The notes under the pieces: generated by a model
What the model was told of the DNA's origin: nothing
The model's database searches: none
What the model saw: the letters and a program-made list of their open reading frames with translations, nothing else
Position numbers and translations under genes: made by a program
IMG/VR virus record: IMGVR_UViG_3300022538_000217
Location: 1 to 38,863 of that record
DNA: 38,863 nt
Direction: 5' to 3' (one strand)
From: a virus
Shown: positions 35,135 through 38,863 of the stretch, piece after piece
Position numbering within the stretch: position 1 is the first letter of the stretch
Layout: the number at the start of each line of letters is the position of its first letter

Positions 35135-35236
35135 TATACTATATCTAAAGTGATGTTGTAGGTGGTTATTAAATTGTTGGATAAGAATATCTTGCTTAGT
35201 ATCTACTTTGATTAGCAAGTCATGGTCGCTATCCAT
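35069..35236 (-). CDS. Holin-like/XhlA-like membrane protein (55 aa)
   Basis: Minus-strand frame reading MDSDHDLLIKVDTKQDILIQ, QFNNHLQHHFRYSILAW and a C-terminal transmembrane helix (SITLGALITMVITLIKVL). An amphipathic front followed by one span is the layout of hemolysin XhlA-type proteins next to phage lysis genes. Start overlaps the stop of the internal virion protein (TAATG). Overlaps the plus-strand gene at 34952 on the opposite strand. Confidence 0.65.
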   Translation of the reverse strand: MDSDHDLLIKVDTKQDILIQQFNNHLQHHFRYSILAWSITLGALITMVITLIKVL

Positions 35237-38157
35237 TATCTTTTTATCTCCCGCCTTAGTGTAGAGAGTGCTTTGTTCTTTGCCACCTTAACAATTATCT
35301 GTACTCTGGCAATTCTCCTCTTTTCTTCAACACCTGTAAAATCTATCCGAGATAACCTCTCATCAACAAATTGTGCAACAAGCTCCTGATACCTATTGTA
35401 CCTCTTGTCATTGAGATACCAGTTCTTAGGTCGTCTACTTACCCCTATACTTATATCATCAACCCATTGGCGATTAGGTTTAGAGAGCATACCAGTAATT
35501 CTTTTGCCCGCCCTCAACTCCTCTTCCTTTATCCTCTCGATAGAGATAGGTTTACCCACCCGCTCCTTCCTTACTCTTTCAGATAGAACCTCAAACTGCT
35601 TCCTGTGTTCAGACCGTAATCTATTCTGCTCCCGCATACTTAACTCATCCCAATCCTTATCGTGCTTTGTCTGTGATACAATATCCCTGAACTTAGAGCG
35701 AGTGGCTGTTGCCCTAACAGGGTATGTAGATATGCCAATCGCCATAGTGGACGTACTAAGAGCAGCAATGCTTGGCCATAAACCATCAGCCATACCCGCC
35801 TCAAACGTAGCTTCAATAATCTCCGGCCCCACAGCCCTTACCGTAGCTTCAAATCTCGGTATAGGTTCGCCTAACCAATCTTTACCAGTAAGCATAGTTT
35901 TGGCGTATCCTAACACAGCTGTCTCCCTCGTAGTCAAGTAACTTGTTAATGTCTCACTTACAGTAGGAACCCGTTTACCAGCAAACTCTGTAATTCTTTC
36001 ACCAGTAATCGTTTCCCTCCCACGCATATAAGCACTGACGCCTATGCGAGCTATCGCTCTATAAAACGGGCCATCTCCCATACTGGGGTCAAATACTGTA
36101 TTAAGCCATCTTATTTTACCCCAATTACCGTCTAACACATTAAGTTCACCATTTATATCAGGTTCTTCCGTTGGGTTTTGGAGCCTCATTTGGTGTCCAA
36201 TAATAGCCGGAATAGCTGTGGTTGCAAATATACTGGCTATATTAGTAGCAATAACTTCACCAGCATATCTTCTACTACCTTTATTAGCTACCATTGCTTT
36301 AATAGACAATGGCCTACCAACAGTCATAGATGGAGAAAATAAAACATAATTGGCTACCTGTTTTAGTTTTCTAAGCCCTTTATATTGTTCACCTGGTGGT
36401 ACTCTAAGAATCTTCATAAAAGTATTATGGGTCTTAGCCCTGTTTACTAACCATAGCTTTTCTTGAGCAGGAGTAAGATTGAGCTTACGTACCTGTTTCA
36501 TAGAGTTATCATACAAACTCTTTTGCATTGTGTTAATACCAGCTACAGCACCTCGCTCGGATGCCTCAAGTAGTTTACCCCAGGCTCTAAGAGGTTTGTA
36601 CTTTGATACCAACAACCTCTCGGTAAGCCCCAAACTATAATATTCTAATCGTTTGGAAGAGTAACCCGCTTCGCCTACATAGTTGTATCCAATCTTCTCA
36701 GAATGAGTATAACCTTTACTGTTCCGCACGTTTGTAAACACTCGCTCAGCGTACTTATTACTAACATAAGCACGGGCATTAACCCAGGATGCTTTCAAAT
36801 AATCAGAAGGGTGCATAACAGCCAAACTCCTTGCCTGCCTGAACATCTGAATATCAAAACCAAACTTAGTCTTAAACCCCTGTATAATTAATGCCGGTAA
36901 CTCCCAACCACTAAACGGTCGTTTTTTTATCAACTCACTAAACAATTTCTTAGTAGCATCCCTACCAAATATAGGCTCAAGCAACCCAAATTCATAGTTG
37001 GTGGGGATTTTGCCTTGAGTCATTTTTAATATAGCATTAGCCGAGCCACTACGCTGAAACTGATACTCCGCTGGGTAAACTTGTTCTATTCTCTTACGGT
37101 ACAAATCTTGTTGTGTGATGGTTAATTTCAATGGTTCTATTTCAGGTACAACAGCTTTACCTTTATATGCTTTTTTAGCGGCAGCTAATTTTCCAAATAA
37201 ACCTTCACCTTCTTTCCAAGCTGCTATACCTCTTGCCGCTTGTTGCTTACGAAGTCGCTTTACTGCTACTTTACGCTCAGTCTTATTTAACATCTTGGCC
37301 TTCTTAGACCAGTCTGTTATTGCTTTGTTTGTTGTATCCACAGTAGGAGTCGTTGCCTCTGTGATAGCTTTCATAACCTTGGGGTTACGTTTTCTTATCA
37401 GACTCTTAATGGCCTTTGGTGTTCTCAAAGCTACAGGTAACGCAGCAGCGATACCAATTTGTACGGGGTCTATCTCACCAGTGTCTATCTTCTGTTCTAA
37501 TGCAACAACACCTGCCAATGCAGCAGATTCAGCAGCCAATCTACCAGCCTTTATTGGTAATGTAACACCTTTGATAATCTTACCAGGAGCGGTAAAAGCA
37601 CCGTGCATAGCATACCCCAACCCAGGTATCCCACCAGAGGATAAGTTCTCCATCTCCCACAAGGCCGCTTCTGGTGCACCAGGCATCACCTTTCTTAGTA
37701 CAGCAAGCTTAGTAACAAACTTACCAATGCCAGCGGTTATATCCACCGCCTTCTCCCCTATGGTAGTGGGTGGTGTTACTTCAAATTCAGGTATCTTTGT
37801 GCCCTTTAATATGCTTTGTTTAATTCTCTTTTGTATATCTCTTAATGAGGGAGGGTCAATACCTTGTTTTTTTAATCTCCTGCTTATTGCTTTTGCACCA
37901 ATCCAAGACACTATTTTACCACCACCTACCCCATAAAGTACTTCTTTAGCTGTCTCAGGGAGTACATTAATATACTGTTTAAGCCCACGTATGGCAAGAC
38001 CCTCTTCTGTCCACGTACCAGTGGCCCCTGTTCCTCTAAATGCCCCTTGTCCTCGTTTTAACGGACGTTCTACCTGGGGTGATACCAATATCGCCTCTTT
38101 TTCCCATTTGGGGCGTGTACCAGTTATAGGTATAGCTTTTGTCTCCCACTTAGCCAT
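35236..38157 (-). CDS. Large internal virion / DNA-ejection-type protein
   Basis: 973 residues from ATG 38157 (TAATG overlap with the previous stop, GGAG 9 bases upstream); an ATG at 38172 is less likely because it abuts AGGAG. The start region is rich in basic and hydrophobic segments (GGKIVSWIGAKAI, LPIKAGRLAAESAALAGVVA). The region of about 640-735 has FSPSMTVGRPLSIKAMV, several membrane-like helices (IFATTAIPAIIGHQ), then NGELNVLDGNWGKIRWLNT and a TG-containing helix (MRGRETITGERI), a pattern of large internal virion or polyvalent proteins of podovirus-like phages. It is probably ejected with the DNA. No lysozyme motif is seen. Confidence 0.75.
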   Translation of the reverse strand: MAKWETKAIPITGTRPKWEKEAILVSPQVERPLKRGQGAFRGTGATGTWTEEGLAIRGLKQYINVLPETAKEVLYGVGGGKIVSWIGAKAISRRLKKQGIDPPSLRDIQKRIKQSILKGTKIPEFEVTPPTTIGEKAVDITAGIGKFVTKLAVLRKVMPGAPEAALWEMENLSSGGIPGLGYAMHGAFTAPGKIIKGVTLPIKAGRLAAESAALAGVVALEQKIDTGEIDPVQIGIAAALPVALRTPKAIKSLIRKRNPKVMKAITEATTPTVDTTNKAITDWSKKAKMLNKTERKVAVKRLRKQQAARGIAAWKEGEGLFGKLAAAKKAYKGKAVVPEIEPLKLTITQQDLYRKRIEQVYPAEYQFQRSGSANAILKMTQGKIPTNYEFGLLEPIFGRDATKKLFSELIKKRPFSGWELPALIIQGFKTKFGFDIQMFRQARSLAVMHPSDYLKASWVNARAYVSNKYAERVFTNVRNSKGYTHSEKIGYNYVGEAGYSSKRLEYYSLGLTERLLVSKYKPLRAWGKLLEASERGAVAGINTMQKSLYDNSMKQVRKLNLTPAQEKLWLVNRAKTHNTFMKILRVPPGEQYKGLRKLKQVANYVLFSPSMTVGRPLSIKAMVANKGSRRYAGEVIATNIASIFATTAIPAIIGHQMRLQNPTEEPDINGELNVLDGNWGKIRWLNTVFDPSMGDGPFYRAIARIGVSAYMRGRETITGERITEFAGKRVPTVSETLTSYLTTRETAVLGYAKTMLTGKDWLGEPIPRFEATVRAVGPEIIEATFEAGMADGLWPSIAALSTSTMAIGISTYPVRATATRSKFRDIVSQTKHDKDWDELSMREQNRLRSEHRKQFEVLSERVRKERVGKPISIERIKEEELRAGKRITGMLSKPNRQWVDDISIGVSRRPKNWYLNDKRYNRYQELVAQFVDERLSRIDFTGVEEKRRIARVQIIVKVAKNKALSTLRREIKR

Positions 38158-38863
38158 TATGGTTTTCTCCATCTCCTACCACCCTGGTCTATAAACTCAG
38201 TACCAGAAGGTAAAGCATCATATTCCGCATCTGATGTAACAGTAGGTAACCCTGCTTCCGTTCGTACCCCTACATCAAGTTGCTTGGTAGCTAATCTATC
38301 TTTACCATACCCCCTAAACATTAATTCAGGCTGTTCAGTTGTTGGTTCCTCACCTATTAAAGCATCAATCTCATCCTCTTCGAGCATTACCCCTTTTGAC
38401 TCCAATACTTGCATAGCTATATCTCTATTATCTCGTAACCACTCTGGGTCTAAGTAGTAAGGGACAGTACCAGTTCTTACACCAGATATTTGCTGCTCCA
38501 TTTTAGCCTCGTACAGTTGTCGTTCAGGCGTTCCCTCTGGGGCTTCACGTCCCCTCATCCAATATGGTTGAACACCAAACCTATCTTCCTCATCACCAGG
38601 AAACGCAGAAACAGGAACACTAACACCTGTCTTACTTATCTCCAACTTTTGTTTGATGGGATATGCTTCCTTCTCTGTTATCCTGCCAGCCAGCACTTCC
38701 TTGTCTATCTGCTGTATGGCACTGTCTATACTGTCCAGTTTACGTTGACGTAACTGCTCCTCACGTTGGAAGTCTATCTGGGAACGCAACTGCATCTTGT
38801 CAATTTCCCATTGCTTAGCACGCTCCTGCATCTGCAAGTCTATGACCATATCCTGCTGCCGTA
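38157..38863 (-). CDS. C-terminal part of a coiled-coil virion protein, cut by window edge
   Basis: Open from the window edge for 235 codons; ATG 38849 is in frame but the upstream codons (RQQD) continue the same Gln/Arg-rich coiled coil, so the start lies outside. Begins with a long coiled coil (IDLQMQERAKQWEIDKMQLR), then a proline-rich middle, and ends SDAEYDALPSGTEFIDQGGR with RWRKP. The last segment is the ALPSGxxFxxxxGxxxRKP ending seen on many large phage virion proteins. It is probably an internal or tail-associated structural protein. Confidence 0.75.
   Translation of the reverse strand, partial: RQQDMVIDLQMQERAKQWEIDKMQLRSQIDFQREEQLRQRKLDSIDSAIQQIDKEVLAGRITEKEAYPIKQKLEISKTGVSVPVSAFPGDEEDRFGVQPYWMRGREAPEGTPERQLYEAKMEQQISGVRTGTVPYYLDPEWLRDNRDIAMQVLESKGVMLEEDEIDALIGEEPTTEQPELMFRGYGKDRLATKQLDVGVRTEAGLPTVTSDAEYDALPSGTEFIDQGGRRWRKP

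Noticed and set aside
37115-37936. Long plus-strand open frame of 273 codons inside the large virion gene
   Set aside because: It is antisense to the 973-residue virion protein, has a biased composition (Ser, Ala, Phe) expected of a complementary frame, and has no ribosome binding site. The same applies to other long frames opposite real genes.
1-38863. Window as a complete circular genome
   Set aside because: Joining the ends would terminate the left-edge gene after seven codons and leave the right-edge coiled-coil frame without a start. Major capsid and tail genes are also missing, so sequence lies outside the window.
1-38863. CRISPR array or integrase
   Set aside because: No regularly spaced direct repeats with unique spacers and no tyrosine or serine recombinase motif were seen on either strand.

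Overview
The window is most simply read as about 38.9 kb of an AT-rich tailed double-stranded DNA bacteriophage (Caudoviricetes) of unknown host. Evidence: a complete packaging and portal module (small terminase, large terminase, portal), a phage replisome (DnaB-type helicase, TOPRIM primase, family A DNA polymerase, two DEDD exonucleases, a RecB-type nuclease), one tRNA-like gene, dozens of tiny tightly packed genes with AGGAG-type ribosome binding sites, and stop/start overlaps (ATGA or TAATG) at many junctions. No integrase, major capsid protein or tail tube/fibre gene is visible. Both edges cut genes, so the genome continues outside.

Layout. (1) 1-8523, minus strand: the beginning of a late operon, in transcription order two small proteins, TerS, TerL ATPase half, a homing endonuclease, TerL nuclease half, a small protein, portal, trypsin-like protease, several small proteins, a GroES-like co-chaperonin, a zinc-ribbon protein and a truncated acidic, scaffold-like protein. 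(2) 8524-9340: a gene-free divergent control region with stem-loops, operator-like dyads and a plus-strand promoter. (3) 9341-14097, plus strand: early small genes served by three near-identical promoters, plus a tRNA. (4) 14207-24970: the replication region. Helicase and primase are interleaved with twelve paralogous SH3-like miniproteins that all end in the same QLxFxF tail; a 517-residue protein carries a variant of it. (5) 24975-35134: nucleotide metabolism and DNA processing (two deoxyribosyltransferase-like proteins, RecB-like and DnaQ-like nucleases, a DUF5664 diphosphohydrolase, an MT-A70 methyltransferase, a split DNA polymerase, DUF551/DUF4326/DUF1040-like proteins). (6) 35069-38863, minus strand: the far end of the late operon with a small holin-like membrane protein, a 973-residue internal virion protein and the C-terminus of another virion protein.

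Most unusual features: (a) the array of SH3-like miniproteins with a conserved C-terminal peptide that resembles sliding-clamp-binding motifs; (b) two essential genes broken in two, terL by an endonuclease VII-type gene and the DNA polymerase by a small membrane-protein gene; (c) tandem dyad operators about 40 bp apart at two separate control regions, and a stem-loop leader motif, with one compensatory base-pair change, upstream of both transcription arms; (d) a tRNA with a nine-base insertion in its D-loop; (e) a well-formed gene with no recognised start codon. Functions are assigned from motifs read by eye; no database search was possible.
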